64,000 bases of DNA from Sediminibacterium sp. Gen4 (GCA_013391385.1 JACBFI010000008.1:1-64000), one strand, 5' to 3'; counted from the stretch's first letter, positions 1 through 9,600 are shown. Notes: generated by a model not told the origin, from the letters alone. Made by a program: numbers and translations.

Positions 1-44
1 TTACTCATGGCTATTTTAGGTTGTGGTAAACTGAAAATAACCAA

Positions 45-75
45 AAAGGAGGCGAATAAAGCCTCCTTTCTTTTT
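45..75 (+). terminator. Intrinsic terminator
   Basis: AAAGGAGGC (45-53) pairs with GCCTCCTTT (61-69) around a 7-base loop, and a T-rich tract follows. A-rich sequence on the other side means it could work on both strands. It probably ends a gene that lies mostly left of the window, because bamD starts only at 259. Confidence 0.8.
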
Positions 76-102
76 TAAAATTTACTTTCACCGGACAGCA
101 AT

Positions 103-157
103 GGCTACAAGCTACAAGTGAATATCTTGCAGCTTCTAGCTTGTGGCTTGCAGCGCA
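103..157. repeat. Word-repeat hairpin element, class D (GCTACAAGCT)
   Basis: GCTACAAGCTACAAG on the left faces CTTGCAGCTTCTAGCTTGTGGC on the right, giving an imperfect inverted repeat made of reiterated short words. It lies in the spacer upstream of bamD. A second copy with the same vocabulary is at 27921-28022. No gene was found in 1-258. Confidence 0.55.
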
Positions 158-241
158 TAACCTTCAGCCAATTTTTGTGCTTTTCTTAACTCCCTGATAA
201 TCAATTCCTCAATTCAAGTTTCTAAATTGCCCATAATTAAC

Positions 242-249
242 TAATTTTG
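242..249 (+). promoter_or_regulatory. Possible -7 box for bamD
   Basis: TAATTTTG fits the Bacteroidota -7 consensus TAnnTTTG and lies 9 bases before the bamD ATG. The nearest upstream TTG (227-229) is too close for a normal -33 element, so this is weak. Confidence 0.3.
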
Positions 250-258
250 CCAACTTGT

Positions 259-1083
259 ATGAATAGGATCGTTGTCTTTTTATTGGCTGCTGGTTTACTG
301 GTATCGTGTTCGAATAAGTTCTCAAAGGTTTTGAAGAGCAAGGATTACGAGTACAAATACAAAATGGCTGAACAGTATTATGCCAAGAAAGATTATACGA
401 AAGCACAAGTGCTCTTTGAAGACATTTTTCCTTACGTAAAAGGTACTGCCCGTTATGAGGACATGTATTACAAGTTCGCTTATTCCTATTATTACCAGAA
501 CGATTTCATGAATGCTGAAAATCTGTTCAAGAGTTTTGTAGAGAATTTCCCGAACAGTACCAAAGGTGAGGAGTGCGATTACATGCGTGCGTATTGTTAT
601 TTCAGACAATCGCCCAAGATCGATTTGGATCAGACCAGTACGAATAAGACCATGCAGTTGATGCAGGCTTTTATCAATACACACCCTAGTTCTACTCGGG
701 TACAGGAAGCAACGGATATCATTGATAAGTGCAGAGAGAAACTGGAAGCAAAAGAATTTAAAAGTGCGCAGTTGTATTATAACTTAGGTTTTTACAAAGC
801 GGCTGCTATTGCTTTTGGAAATGTATCGGATAATTTTCCGGATTCTAAGAAAGCAGATGAATACAAGCTTCAAGTGATCAAATCTTATTTCCGTTATGCA
901 GAGATGAGTTATGAAGAAAAGCAGATAGAGCGTTTTCAGAAAGTGATCGAAGAATGTGAGGATTTTTCAGACCGATATGCAGATAGCAAGTATCTGGAAG
1001 AGGTCAACAAATTGAAATTACAATCAACAAATTATATTAAAAACCAGAAAAATGAGCAAGCTAAGAAGGCAAATGAGCGCTAA
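259..1083 (+). CDS. bamD: Outer membrane assembly lipoprotein BamD
   Basis: This 274-residue protein is the BamD/YfiO lipoprotein of the beta-barrel assembly machine, which folds outer-membrane proteins at the periplasmic face of the outer membrane. It has a short signal peptide ending in a lipobox (LLVSC), so Cys is acylated after cleavage. TPR-like helical repeats rich in Tyr, Phe and Ala follow, with YYAKKDYTKA and AENLFKSFVENFP typical of the family. The open frame extends upstream to a TTG at 247, but the ATG at 259 starts the signal peptide directly and is preferred. The gene overlaps rpoZ, and the bamD-rpoZ-coaBC-DUF4835 order is common in Bacteroidota, which supports the call. Confidence 0.92.
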   Translation: MNRIVVFLLAAGLLVSCSNKFSKVLKSKDYEYKYKMAEQYYAKKDYTKAQVLFEDIFPYVKGTARYEDMYYKFAYSYYYQNDFMNAENLFKSFVENFPNSTKGEECDYMRAYCYFRQSPKIDLDQTSTNKTMQLMQAFINTHPSSTRVQEATDIIDKCREKLEAKEFKSAQLYYNLGFYKAAAIAFGNVSDNFPDSKKADEYKLQVIKSYFRYAEMSYEEKQIERFQKVIEECEDFSDRYADSKYLEEVNKLKLQSTNYIKNQKNEQAKKANER

Positions 1084-1396
1084 TACCGCTAGTGTGGTTG
1101 AAACCAAAAGCCTGATCTCTATTAAAGAGAAAACAGGTAATCTGTATGAATCAATCGCCATTATTGCGCGCAGAGCTAACCAAATCAATGTTTCATTGAG
1201 AGAAGAGCTGCACAATAAACTGGAAGAGTTTGCCAGTCATACAGACAGTCTGGAAGAGATCCATGAGAACAAAGAGCAGATCGAGATCTCAAGAGCTTAT
1301 GAGAAAATGCCTAATCCTGCTATTCTGGCAACTCAGGAATTCATGGAAGACAAGATCTATTACAGAAAGAACAATGATAACGATCTGTTCAGATAA
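1052..1396 (+). CDS. rpoZ: RNA polymerase omega subunit
   Basis: This small protein (114 residues from 1052, or 107 from the ATG at 1073) matches the Bacteroidota form of RpoZ, which helps assemble and stabilise RNA polymerase. The core GNLYESIAIIARRANQI is the recognisable omega segment. It is followed by an acidic, helical tail ending in an Asn/Asp-rich stretch. The start overlaps the end of bamD by 11 or 32 bases depending on the ATG, which suggests translational coupling. The start at 1073 has a purine-rich AAGAAGG upstream and gives a typical N-terminus, so it may be the real one. A strong terminator follows. Confidence 0.85.
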   Translation: MSKLRRQMSANTASVVETKSLISIKEKTGNLYESIAIIARRANQINVSLREELHNKLEEFASHTDSLEEIHENKEQIEISRAYEKMPNPAILATQEFMEDKIYYRKNNDNDLFR

Positions 1397-1426
1397 GATC
1401 GTATCCCGGTATAATTTTATGAAAAG

Positions 1427-1452
1427 CGACAGTTATTTAACTGTCGTTTTTT
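1427..1452 (+). terminator. Intrinsic terminator after rpoZ
   Basis: CGACAGTT (1427-1434) pairs with AACTGTCG (1439-1446) around a 4-base loop and is followed by six T residues. It ends the bamD-rpoZ unit and separates it from coaBC. Confidence 0.85.
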
Positions 1453-1483
1453 GTTACTTTGAGGGGAGATAGGTGAAATGTCA

Positions 1484-1620
1484 ATGGTGAGTTGTGAATG
1501 GTGAATGGTGAATGAGGCGAGAGATTCATAAATCCGAGTCATCATTGGTAAGGCAATATCATTTTAGCCGTCATTATGTAGGAAATAAAAAACATTCACC
1601 ATTCACAATTGACCATTCAC
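1484..1620. repeat. Word-repeat element, class A' (GTGAATG)
   Basis: The left part repeats GTGAATG about three times and the right part carries its complement. TTGTGAATGGTGAATG (1492-1507) and CATTCACCATTCACAA (1593-1608) are a perfect 16-base inverted repeat. The arms are about 85 bases apart, so the element would enclose any coaBC promoter. It ends a few bases before the coaBC start at 1625. Confidence 0.7.
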
Positions 1621-1624
1621 AAAC

Positions 1625-2821
1625 ATGCTTAAAGGAAAAAAAATACTCGTTGGCATCACAGGAAGTATCGCTGCTTATAAAACCATTACATTGGTTCGCT
1701 TACTCATCAAAGCAGGTGCTGAAGTAAAAGTGGTAATGACCAATGCTGCAAGAGAATTTGCTTCACCCGTTGTACTCTCTACACTATCTAAAAATAAAGT
1801 TGTCAATGACCTGGTAGAAGGTGATGAATGGTCTAACCATGTCATGCTCGGACGCTGGGCAGATGTATTTGTGATCGCCCCACTCAGTTGCAACACCATG
1901 GCTAAAATGGCGAATGGATTATGTGATAATGTTTTATTAGCGGTGTATTTATCTGCTACTTGTCCGGTCGTACTGGCACCTGCCATGGATGAAGACATGT
2001 GGCATCATCCCTCTACCCAAAGAAACCTCGATCGGTTGGTGAAAGATGGTAATCAGGTCATCAAGGTAGGAAACGGTGAACTGGCGAGTGGCTTATTTGG
2101 AGAAGGAAGAATGGCTGAGCCGGAAGAAATTTATCAGTACCTGATCGAACATTTTTTTCGTACCGAAGAATTGAAAGGTAAAAAAGCCATTGTTACTGCC
2201 GGGCCCACTTATGAAGCGATAGATCCGGTTCGTTTTATTGGCAATCATTCTTCCGGTAAAATGGGTTTTGCAATTGCGGAAGAATTATACCTGCGTGGTG
2301 CGGAAGTGGTGTTGATCGCAGGCCCTACCCATCAAAAGACCAACTATAAAGGAATACAAGTACGCGCAGTGGTATCGGGTGATCAGATGTATGAAGTAGC
2401 TACCCAAGAGTTTAGTGATGCGCATATCGCAGTGATGTCTGCAGCGGTTGCAGATTATAAACCTGTTAGTGCAGCAACCGATAAGATCAAAAAGAAACAA
2501 GATGCATGGGAAATTGCATTGGTGAAGAACAAAGACATCTTATTGCAACTGGGAAAAGATAAAAAGCAAGGACAGTTTTTAGTAGGCTTTGCATTGGAAA
2601 CAAGCAATGAAAAAGAAAATGCATTAAGTAAGCTGCAGTCTAAGAATGCAGATGCTATTGTGCTCAATTCACTGAATGATAAAGATGCCGGATTTGGTAT
2701 TGATACCAATGACGTTACTATTTTTCATAGCAATGGAACCGAAGTAAAGACAGGCATAAAATCAAAGAAAGCAGTAGCAAGTGATATTGTTTCATTCATC
2801 ATAAAACACCTACATGCGTAA
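1625..2821 (+). CDS. coaBC: Bifunctional CoaBC (phosphopantothenate-cysteine ligase / decarboxylase)
   Basis: This 398-residue enzyme makes 4'-phosphopantetheine for coenzyme A. The N-terminal half (about 1-180) is the FMN-dependent decarboxylase, with GITGSIAAYK, the active-site His72 and APAMDEDMW. The C-terminal half (about 184-398) is the ligase, with VTAGPTYEAIDPVRFIGNHS. The position that in E. coli holds the decarboxylase Cys (LACG) reads LASG here, so residue 155 is Ser. I think this Ser also occurs in other Bacteroidota, but that is from memory. The stop codon overlaps the next gene by 8 bases, so the two are probably co-translated. Confidence 0.93.
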   Translation: MLKGKKILVGITGSIAAYKTITLVRLLIKAGAEVKVVMTNAAREFASPVVLSTLSKNKVVNDLVEGDEWSNHVMLGRWADVFVIAPLSCNTMAKMANGLCDNVLLAVYLSATCPVVLAPAMDEDMWHHPSTQRNLDRLVKDGNQVIKVGNGELASGLFGEGRMAEPEEIYQYLIEHFFRTEELKGKKAIVTAGPTYEAIDPVRFIGNHSSGKMGFAIAEELYLRGAEVVLIAGPTHQKTNYKGIQVRAVVSGDQMYEVATQEFSDAHIAVMSAAVADYKPVSAATDKIKKKQDAWEIALVKNKDILLQLGKDKKQGQFLVGFALETSNEKENALSKLQSKNADAIVLNSLNDKDAGFGIDTNDVTIFHSNGTEVKTGIKSKKAVASDIVSFIIKHLHA

Positions 2822-3737
2822 GAATTGGATGATCATGATTGTGTTTGCTTGTTTGGGTCTTGCCGTCAAAGCGCAGGAACTACAGGCAAGGGTTACTGTA
2901 TTGTCGAATAGAGTAACCACGAATATTGATCGTAAAATATTCACCACGCTACAAAATCAATTGACTAATCTGTTGAACAATCGTAAGTGGACAACGGATG
3001 CTTACAAGCAAAATGAAAAAATTGAATGCAGTTTTATCTTGAATATTGAAAGTGTAGTAGAGCTTAATATTTACAAAGCAACTTTGAATATTCAGGCAGC
3101 CCGTCCGGTGTATCATTCCTCTTACCAGGCAGCTTTAGTGAATTTTCAAGATCCGGATGTAACATTTAAGTACCTGGAATTTCAGCCGGTAGAATTCAAT
3201 GAAAACAGAGTGCAGGGAACGGATGCAACAGTAGCCAATCTGACCGCAGTCTTTGCTTTTTATGTGTATACCATTCTCGGATTGGATTATGATTCTTTTT
3301 CACCCAAGGCAGGAGATCCTTATTTCAGAAAGGCACAAAATATTGTTGTCAATGCGCCCGAGGGAAGAGGTATTTCCGGATGGAGAATTTTTGATGGATT
3401 GCGCAACCGATATTGGTTGAATGAAAACCTTATCAATACTCGTTACAATAGGATACATGATGTGATTTATGGTTATTATAGGAATGGGTTAGATAATTTA
3501 TATGATAAAGAAGCCGAAGCCAGAACCGGTATTTTGGATGCATTGATTCAATTACAGTCTTTTGGTAAAGAGAATCCAAATACCATGATCCAACAATTTT
3601 TTATGCAGGGGAAATACCAGGAATTGGTAGGCATCTTTAAAAAAGCCCCATCAGCAGAAAAAGCAAAAGCTGCAGAACTGCTGAGTGAGTTGGATGTGAT
3701 CAATGCAGCAAAATATAAAGAGGAGTTGAAACGATGA
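2814..3737 (+). CDS. DUF4835 family periplasmic protein
   Basis: The 307-residue product has an N-terminal signal peptide (about 1-20, ending KAQ) and belongs by overall pattern to the DUF4835 family, which is found next to coaBC across Bacteroidota. Some resources call it PorD and link it to type IX secretion. I cannot confirm that role from sequence. Recognisable segments are SSYQAALVNFQDPDV in the middle and RYWLNENLINTRYNRIHDVIYGYYR in shorter form around 200-225. It overlaps coaBC at its start and the next lipoprotein gene by 4 bases at its end, so the three form a tight operon. Confidence 0.8.
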   Translation: MRKNWMIMIVFACLGLAVKAQELQARVTVLSNRVTTNIDRKIFTTLQNQLTNLLNNRKWTTDAYKQNEKIECSFILNIESVVELNIYKATLNIQAARPVYHSSYQAALVNFQDPDVTFKYLEFQPVEFNENRVQGTDATVANLTAVFAFYVYTILGLDYDSFSPKAGDPYFRKAQNIVVNAPEGRGISGWRIFDGLRNRYWLNENLINTRYNRIHDVIYGYYRNGLDNLYDKEAEARTGILDALIQLQSFGKENPNTMIQQFFMQGKYQELVGIFKKAPSAEKAKAAELLSELDVINAAKYKEELKR

Positions 3738-4090
3738 AGAAATTATTGCTTTGTTGTTTAGCGGGGATCATCATAGGATGCTCAAATGATATGGATGGTC
3801 GTATCATTCCCATGGATAGCATGCAGGTGATCATGTGGGATATGATGAAAGCCGATGAAGTTTTTATCAGAAAGTTAGTTGCTGATACGAATGCAACAAA
3901 AAATAAAGAAGATGTGAAGTTGTATGAAACGGTCTTTCGCATTCATAAAATAAGCAAGGATCGTTTTTTTGAGAGTTATCGGTATTATGAAGCACATCCA
4001 CTCTTAATGAAAGAGATCGTTGATTCGATTGATGCTAAATCAAACCGTGAGCGTATTGAACGCTACAGTGGTAAAAGGAAGAAACCTTAA
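3734..4090 (+). CDS. DUF4296 lipoprotein
   Basis: A 118-residue predicted lipoprotein with signal peptide and lipobox (IIIGC) around residue 16. The segment IPMDSMQVIMWDMMKADEVF marks the DUF4296 family, whose function is unknown. The rest is charged and helical, with the Lys/Arg-rich tail RIERYSGKRKKP. Its ATG overlaps the stop of the DUF4835 gene (ATGA). In many relatives recN follows the DUF4835 gene; here this lipoprotein takes that place. Confidence 0.75.
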   Translation: MKKLLLCCLAGIIIGCSNDMDGRIIPMDSMQVIMWDMMKADEVFIRKLVADTNATKNKEDVKLYETVFRIHKISKDRFFESYRYYEAHPLLMKEIVDSIDAKSNRERIERYSGKRKKP

Positions 4091-4101
4091 TATTGCAGGC
4101 T

Positions 4102-4803
4102 ATGAATAAAGTATTTGCAAGTGCAGAAGCAGCGATACAGGATATACAAGATGGAGCAACGCTGATGCTGGGCGGATTTGGATTGAATGGGATTCCTGAA
4201 AATACCATTGCTGCATTGGTAAAAAAAGGAGTGAAAGAACTAACCTGTATTTCCAATAATGCAGGTGTAGATGATTTTGGTCTGGGTTTACTCTTGAAGA
4301 CCCGGCAGATCAAAAAAATGATGAGTAGTTATGTGGGGGAGAATGCAGAGTTTGAAAGACAGCTGTTGAGTGGTGAATTGGAAGTAGATCTGATTCCGCA
4401 AGGAACTTTGGCAACACGTATTCAGATGGCGGGAATGGGTATCCCTGCATTTTTTACTCCAGCAGGCTATGGAACGGAGATCGCAGAAGGAAAAGAAGTA
4501 CGTGTATTCAATGGGAAGCCGCATCTCATGGAAATGGCGTTACATGCAGATTTCGCTATTGTGAAAGCATGGAAAGGGGATACTTTAGGAAATCTCGTAT
4601 TCAGAAAAACGACACGTAATTTTTCTACTTCTATGGCAAAAGCAGGCAACATCACCATCGCAGAAGTTGAACAGCTCGTTCAACCCGGCGAATTAGATCC
4701 TGATGAGATTCATGTTGCAGGTGTATACGTGCATCGAATCTTTGAAGGAGCGAATTATGAGAAGCGAGTAGAAAGAAAAACAGTTAAATTAAGTGAAAAG
4801 TGA
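4102..4803 (+). CDS. scoA: 3-oxoacid CoA-transferase subunit A
   Basis: The 233-residue alpha subunit of a succinyl-CoA:3-ketoacid CoA-transferase, which moves CoA between succinate and acetoacetate in ketone-body or short-chain acid use. The N-terminal MLGGFGLNGIPENTI and the PQGTLATRIQMAGMGIPAFFTP segment are typical of the type I CoA-transferase A chain. A TTG at 4093 is also in frame but the ATG at 4102 is preferred. The last codons, GAA AAG TGA, lie inside the class A repeat element that follows, so the repeat supplies the stop. The catalytic subunit scoB follows after an 87-base gap. Confidence 0.92.
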   Translation: MNKVFASAEAAIQDIQDGATLMLGGFGLNGIPENTIAALVKKGVKELTCISNNAGVDDFGLGLLLKTRQIKKMMSSYVGENAEFERQLLSGELEVDLIPQGTLATRIQMAGMGIPAFFTPAGYGTEIAEGKEVRVFNGKPHLMEMALHADFAIVKAWKGDTLGNLVFRKTTRNFSTSMAKAGNITIAEVEQLVQPGELDPDEIHVAGVYVHRIFEGANYEKRVERKTVKLSEK

Positions 4804-4876
4804 AAAGTGAAAGGTGAAAGGTGAAAAGAAGAAATTATCTTTTACAACCGTTTCACTTTTCACCTTTCACTTTTCG
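4794..4876. repeat. Word-repeat hairpin element, class A (GTGAAA)
   Basis: Tandem GTGAAAAG/GTGAAAGG words on the left are complementary to CTTTTCAC/CTTTCAC words on the right. Bases 4802-4819 and 4858-4875 form a perfect 18-base inverted repeat around a 38-base loop. The element contains the scoA stop codon and fills the scoA-scoB gap, so it may set the ratio of the two subunits. Confidence 0.8.
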
Positions 4877-4890
4877 CAAAAAAATCTCCT

Positions 4891-5547
4891 ATGGCTTTAG
4901 ATAAATTCGGAATAGCAAAAAGAATCGCGCAGGAATTGCGGGATGGGATGTATGTGAATTTGGGGATCGGTATTCCTACCCTGGTATCCAACTTTATACC
5001 GGAGGGGATGACGGTGATTTTTCAGAGTGAGAATGGTATTCTTGGTATGGGACCTTATCCTACAGATGACCAAGTAGATGCAGATTTGATCAATGCAGGT
5101 AAAGAAACGGTAACCGTAATACCCGGCGGTGCTTTTTTTGATAGTGCAGAAAGTTTCGGAATGATACGTGCCGGCAAAATTGATTTGACGGTATTGGGAG
5201 CTATGGAAGTAAGTGAGAAAGGCGATATCGCGAATTGGAAAATACCCGGTAAAATGGTGAAAGGAATGGGTGGAGCCATGGATCTGGTGGCCAGCGCCAG
5301 AAATATCATTGTTGCTATGATGCATACCAATCCGAAAGGAGAAAGTAAACTACTTCCTGCTTGTACACTTCCTTTGACGGGTGTGGGCTGTGTTAAAAAA
5401 GTAGTGACAGAGCTGGCAGTACTGGATATCACAGAGCAAGGTTTTGTGTTGTTGGAAAGAGCGCCAGGTGTTTCAGTAGAGGATATCATCGCTAAAACAG
5501 CAGGAAAACTTATCGTACCTGATCATGTACCAGAGATGCAATTATAA
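4891..5547 (+). CDS. scoB: 3-oxoacid CoA-transferase subunit B
   Basis: The 218-residue beta subunit that carries the catalytic Glu of the CoA-transferase: Glu47 in the motif QSENGILG, which forms the glutamyl-CoA thioester. The preceding LGIGIPTLV and the later [21 protein letters not shown] are family hallmarks. It partners scoA upstream. The hairpin element between them is unusual for two subunits of one enzyme and could lower or buffer scoB expression. No other ketone-body genes (thiolase, 3-hydroxybutyrate dehydrogenase) are in the window. Confidence 0.93.
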   Translation: MALDKFGIAKRIAQELRDGMYVNLGIGIPTLVSNFIPEGMTVIFQSENGILGMGPYPTDDQVDADLINAGKETVTVIPGGAFFDSAESFGMIRAGKIDLTVLGAMEVSEKGDIANWKIPGKMVKGMGGAMDLVASARNIIVAMMHTNPKGESKLLPACTLPLTGVGCVKKVVTELAVLDITEQGFVLLERAPGVSVEDIIAKTAGKLIVPDHVPEMQL

Positions 5548-5625
5548 TAGCGGTTTGTTTTGCAACTTTTATCTTAGAATCTTGTTTATCTTTTTATCTA
5601 ATCATCATCAATAAAAATACAACCT

Positions 5626-6099
5626 ATGAGTATTCAGGCTGGTGCAGTAGCACCTCAGTTCTCTCTTTTTGATACCGATAAAAACAAAGTATCATTGGCT
5701 GATCAGAAAGGAAAAAATGTAGTCGTACTATTTTTTCCATTAGCATTCACCGGTGTGTGTACCGCCGAGCTTTGTAATGTAAGAGATAATATCGCTCTTT
5801 ATAACAACACCAACGCCATTGTATTTGGTGTATCAGTGGATTCATTGTTCTCGTTGGGTAAATTCCGTGATGAACAAAACTTGAACTTCCAATTACTGAG
5901 CGATTTCAACAAAGAAGCTGCAAGTGCTTATGGGGTACTTTATGAAACTTTCCCAGCTTTTGAAATGCAAGGTGTGAGCAAACGTGCCGCATTTGTGATT
6001 GATAAAGAAGGAGTGGTTCGCTACGCAGAAGTATGTCCAACCCCTGGCGATCTTCCCAATTTTGAAGCTATTCAACAAACACTCAATAGTCTGAATTAA
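5626..6099 (+). CDS. Peroxiredoxin (BCP/AhpE-like)
   Basis: A 157-residue thiol peroxidase that reduces hydrogen peroxide and organic peroxides in the cytoplasm; no signal peptide is seen. The active-site motif PLAFTGVC puts the peroxidatic Cys at 45, and a second Cys at 50 has the Cys-X4-Cys spacing of atypical 2-Cys Prx of the BCP group. A third Cys lies in AEVCPTPGD near the C-terminus. The gene stands alone, with a long hairpin terminator downstream. Confidence 0.88.
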   Translation: MSIQAGAVAPQFSLFDTDKNKVSLADQKGKNVVVLFFPLAFTGVCTAELCNVRDNIALYNNTNAIVFGVSVDSLFSLGKFRDEQNLNFQLLSDFNKEAASAYGVLYETFPAFEMQGVSKRAAFVIDKEGVVRYAEVCPTPGDLPNFEAIQQTLNSLN

Positions 6100-6121
6100 G
6101 CTGTTTTTATCTGTTGACAAG

Positions 6122-6173
6122 TCCGCTGTCTATGAAGTTTGGCTTAAAAACCTGCTTCCAGACAGCGGATTTT
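6122..6173 (+). terminator. Hairpin terminator after the peroxiredoxin gene
   Basis: TCCGCTGTCT (6122-6131) pairs perfectly with AGACAGCGGA (6160-6169), followed by TTTT. The 28-base interior can form a second small GAAG/CTTC stem. Confidence 0.7.
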
Positions 6174-6248
6174 GCATTTATGGGGTCATTTTAACGTAGG
6201 TTTTTGCTTAAATCGACGGCTTTGACTATTTTAGAGTATTATTAACCT

Positions 6249-6611
6249 ATGGGAAATCGTTACACAGTCATCTTATTGATTTGTATGATGCTCGGAAGCA
6301 GCTACGCTCCCGACACAGTTTCCTATACCAACAACGGAATACCCTTTGGAGAAACTGCTTCCAAAGTCACCCGTTTCTATCCCAACCCTGCTACCACTGT
6401 CATTAATTTTGAGTTTGACAAGACTGTTGATAGAACCTATACTTTATTGATCACCAATTTTCTGGGTAAGCGCATGACGGAAGTGAGGATTACTGAATCG
6501 AAAATCACGGTGTCGTTGGATGATCAGTACTATCGTGGACTGTATATCTATCAACTAAGAGACCAAAGCAATCGTATTATTGAATCCGGTCGTTTTCAAG
6601 TGGTAAAATAA
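6249..6611 (+). CDS. Mini-protein consisting mainly of a T9SS type A sorting domain
   Basis: This 120-residue protein has a signal peptide (about 1-20), a linker of some 20 residues and then a type A C-terminal sorting domain from about 40 to the end. The domain begins FYPNPATTVINFEF and includes YRGLYIYQLRDQ. Such domains normally sit at the end of large secreted enzymes and direct them through the type IX system. Here there is almost no cargo. It may be a small secreted or surface peptide, a decayed gene or a decoy for the sorting machinery. A small UUCG-loop terminator lies downstream, so it is separate from the next gene. Confidence 0.75.
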   Translation: MGNRYTVILLICMMLGSSYAPDTVSYTNNGIPFGETASKVTRFYPNPATTVINFEFDKTVDRTYTLLITNFLGKRMTEVRITESKITVSLDDQYYRGLYIYQLRDQSNRIIESGRFQVVK

Positions 6612-6653
6612 CCACTTCGGGGCTTCTCTTTTTATTTTCCTTATATTTATTCT

Positions 6654-6674
6654 TAACCTTCGGGTTATTTTTTT
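6654..6674 (+). terminator. Short terminator with TTCG tetraloop
   Basis: TAACC (6654-6658), loop TTCG, GGTTA (6663-6667), then seven T residues. It ends the mini-protein gene, just ahead of the next start. Confidence 0.6.
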
Positions 6675-6691
6675 ATTAATACCAAAGCCAT

Positions 6692-9600
6692 ATGAAAATG
6701 CTGCTACGTAGCGTAATGCTATCGCTCACTTATTTTCTTTTCTTATCTGCATTTGCACAAAACAAGACTTCTGGAGTTGAGTGGAATGCGGGAACTTTTT
6801 CCAATCTAAAATTCAGATCCATCGGTCCGGCAGTGACTTCCGGTCGTATCGCTGATTTTGCTGTGAATCCTGCCAATACCAGTGAGTATTATGTTGCCAC
6901 AGCAGCCGGTGGTGTTTGGAAAACAACCAATCACGGTGTGACTTTTCAACCTGTATTTGATGCACAAGGATCTTATTCAATTGGTTGTGTTACCATCGAT
7001 CCCAATAATAGTAATGTAGTGTGGGTGGGCTCAGGAGAAAATAATAACCAGCGTTCTGTTTCTTATGGAGATGGCGTGTATAAATCTGAAGATGGAGGTA
7101 AGACTTGGAAAAATATGGGTTTAAAAAACTCTGAGCATATTGCCGAAATCATTGTAGATCCTACGAATTCCAATATTATTTATGTAGCTGCTTATGGACC
7201 TGTTTGGAATGAAGGAGGAGATCGTGGTGTGTATAAATCAGTAGATGGCGGACAAACATGGAATCTCATCAAATCAGTAAGTGCTTATACCGGTTGTAAT
7301 GATTTGGTAATGGATCCTCGTAATCCGAATGTATTGTATGCTGCTTTTCATCAACGCATGAGAAAAGTATTTACATATATTGGTGGTGGACCTGAATCAG
7401 CACTCTATAAAACAACAGATGGCGGTACTACCTGGAAAAAAATCGAAGGTGGATTTCCAAGTGGGGAACTGGGAAGAATCGGATTGGCGATCAGTCCTGT
7501 GAATCCGGATGTATTGTATACCGTAATAGAAGCTAAAGACAATAAGGGGGGCATTTATTTGTCAAGAGATAAAGGTGCGAGTTGGGAAAAGAGGAGTGGT
7601 TATGCTACTTCAGGTAACTATTATCAGGAAATTACTTGTGACCCTGTAGATGTGAATCGCATTTTTATTACAGATGTTTATTATAAAGTGAGTGATGATG
7701 CAGGTAAATCTGTCTACAATCTCGGAGAGATCAATAAACATATCGATAATCATGCTATCTGGATCGATCCTACTGATACCGATCACCTAATGGTAGGTTG
7801 TGATGGGGGCATTTATGAAACATGGGATTTTGCTAAGAGTTGGGATTTCAAATCCAATTTGCCGGTTACACAGTTTTATAAAGTAGCTACGGATAATGCA
7901 TATCCATTTTATAGTGTACATGGTGGAACACAAGATAATTTGAGTTTAGGTGGACCAAGTAGAACTACATCTGCGAATGGTATTGTAAATGCTGATTGGT
8001 ACATCACTTCTATTGGGGATGGTTTTGAAACACAGGTCGATCAATCCAATCCTGATATCATCTATGCCCAAAGTCAATACGGAGGCCTTGTTCGTTTTGA
8101 TCGTAAAAGTGGAGAATATCTTTCCATCAAACCATCCGAAGGAGAGAATGAACCAGCTTATCGTTGGAACTGGGATGCGCCATTACTCATTAGTCAGCAT
8201 GATAATGCTCGCTTATATTTTGGTGCCAATAAATTATTCAGAACAGATGACAGAGGCAATAGCTGGAAACTGATCAGTCCAGATCTTACACGTCAAGTAG
8301 ATAGGAATAAATTTGAAGTGATGGGCAAAATATGGTCAGTAGATGCCATCGCTAAAAATGGAAGCACTGATATCTTTGGACAGTTGACGACTATCGCAGA
8401 ATCAAAATTCAATCAGAATATGATCTGGGTAGGTACTGATGATGGATTGATTCAACTGACGATAGATGGTGGAGCCAACTGGACAAAATTTGACAATCTT
8501 CCGGGTGTGCCACCGATGAGTTATGTACATCAAATTATCGCATCATTACACGATGTGAATACAGCTTATGTTTGTTTCAACCAGCATCGTAATGGCGATT
8601 TCAAGCCTTATGTTCTCAAGACAACCGATGCAGGTAAAACATGGAAACCCATTCAATCGAATTTACCACATAGAGGAAGTGTGTATACCATTGCAGAAGA
8701 TCATATTGATCGTGATCTGTTGTTTGTAGGCACTGAATTTGGTGTATTCTTCTCGAATAATGGTGGACAAGAATGGACACAATTAAAAGGAGGCTTACCG
8801 GTAGCAGCTGTACGTGATATGGAAATTCAGCGTAGAGAAAATGACCTGGTAATCGCAACATTTGGTCGTGGGTTTTATATTTTGGATGATTACAGTGTAT
8901 TGAGAAATTTCAAAAAAGAAACACTCAATAAAGACGCTGTGATTTTCCCTGTAAAAGAAAGTTTGATGTTTATTGAAAGATATCCATTGGGCTTACGCGA
9001 TAAGGGACATTTGGGTAGTAGTTATTTCAGTACACCCAATCCATCTGTTGGTGCAGTGTTTACTTACTACGTAAAAGATGACAGTAAAAAATTACGTGAT
9101 CTTCGATTGGAACAGGAGAAGGCAAAAGGAGAGAAGGGAGAAAAAGTATATTATCCTTCTATGGATAGTTTACGGATGGAAGACAGTCAACCCGATCCTT
9201 ATTTGTTATTTACCATTCGAGATAAAGCCGGAGATGTGGTTCGTCATTTAAAAGCACCGGCGAAAAAAGGCTTACAAAAAATTGTTTGGGATTTCCGTTA
9301 TGCTACACCGGCACCTGTGTTGGGTAGGGTAACACTTGCCCCCGATCAATTATTTGGCGGAGAAGAAAAGGGACATCTGGCTATGCCTGGAGAATATACT
9401 GTTTCACTATCTAAATATGAAGACGGTAAACTGACTGAACTTGCAGGCCCTGTTACTTTCACTTGCAAATTGTTACAGCAAAGTAGCTTACCGGTGAACA
9501 TGGAAGAGAATGTGAAGTTCTATAAGCAAGTTGCTGCACTCAGAAAAGCTGCCAGCGCTACTACGGATATTTTTAATAATATGCGTAGCCGATTGAACAA

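Noticed and set aside
1-44. Possible 3' end of a gene (in one frame a TAA at 27-29)
   Set aside because: Only a few codons are visible and no product can be recognised.
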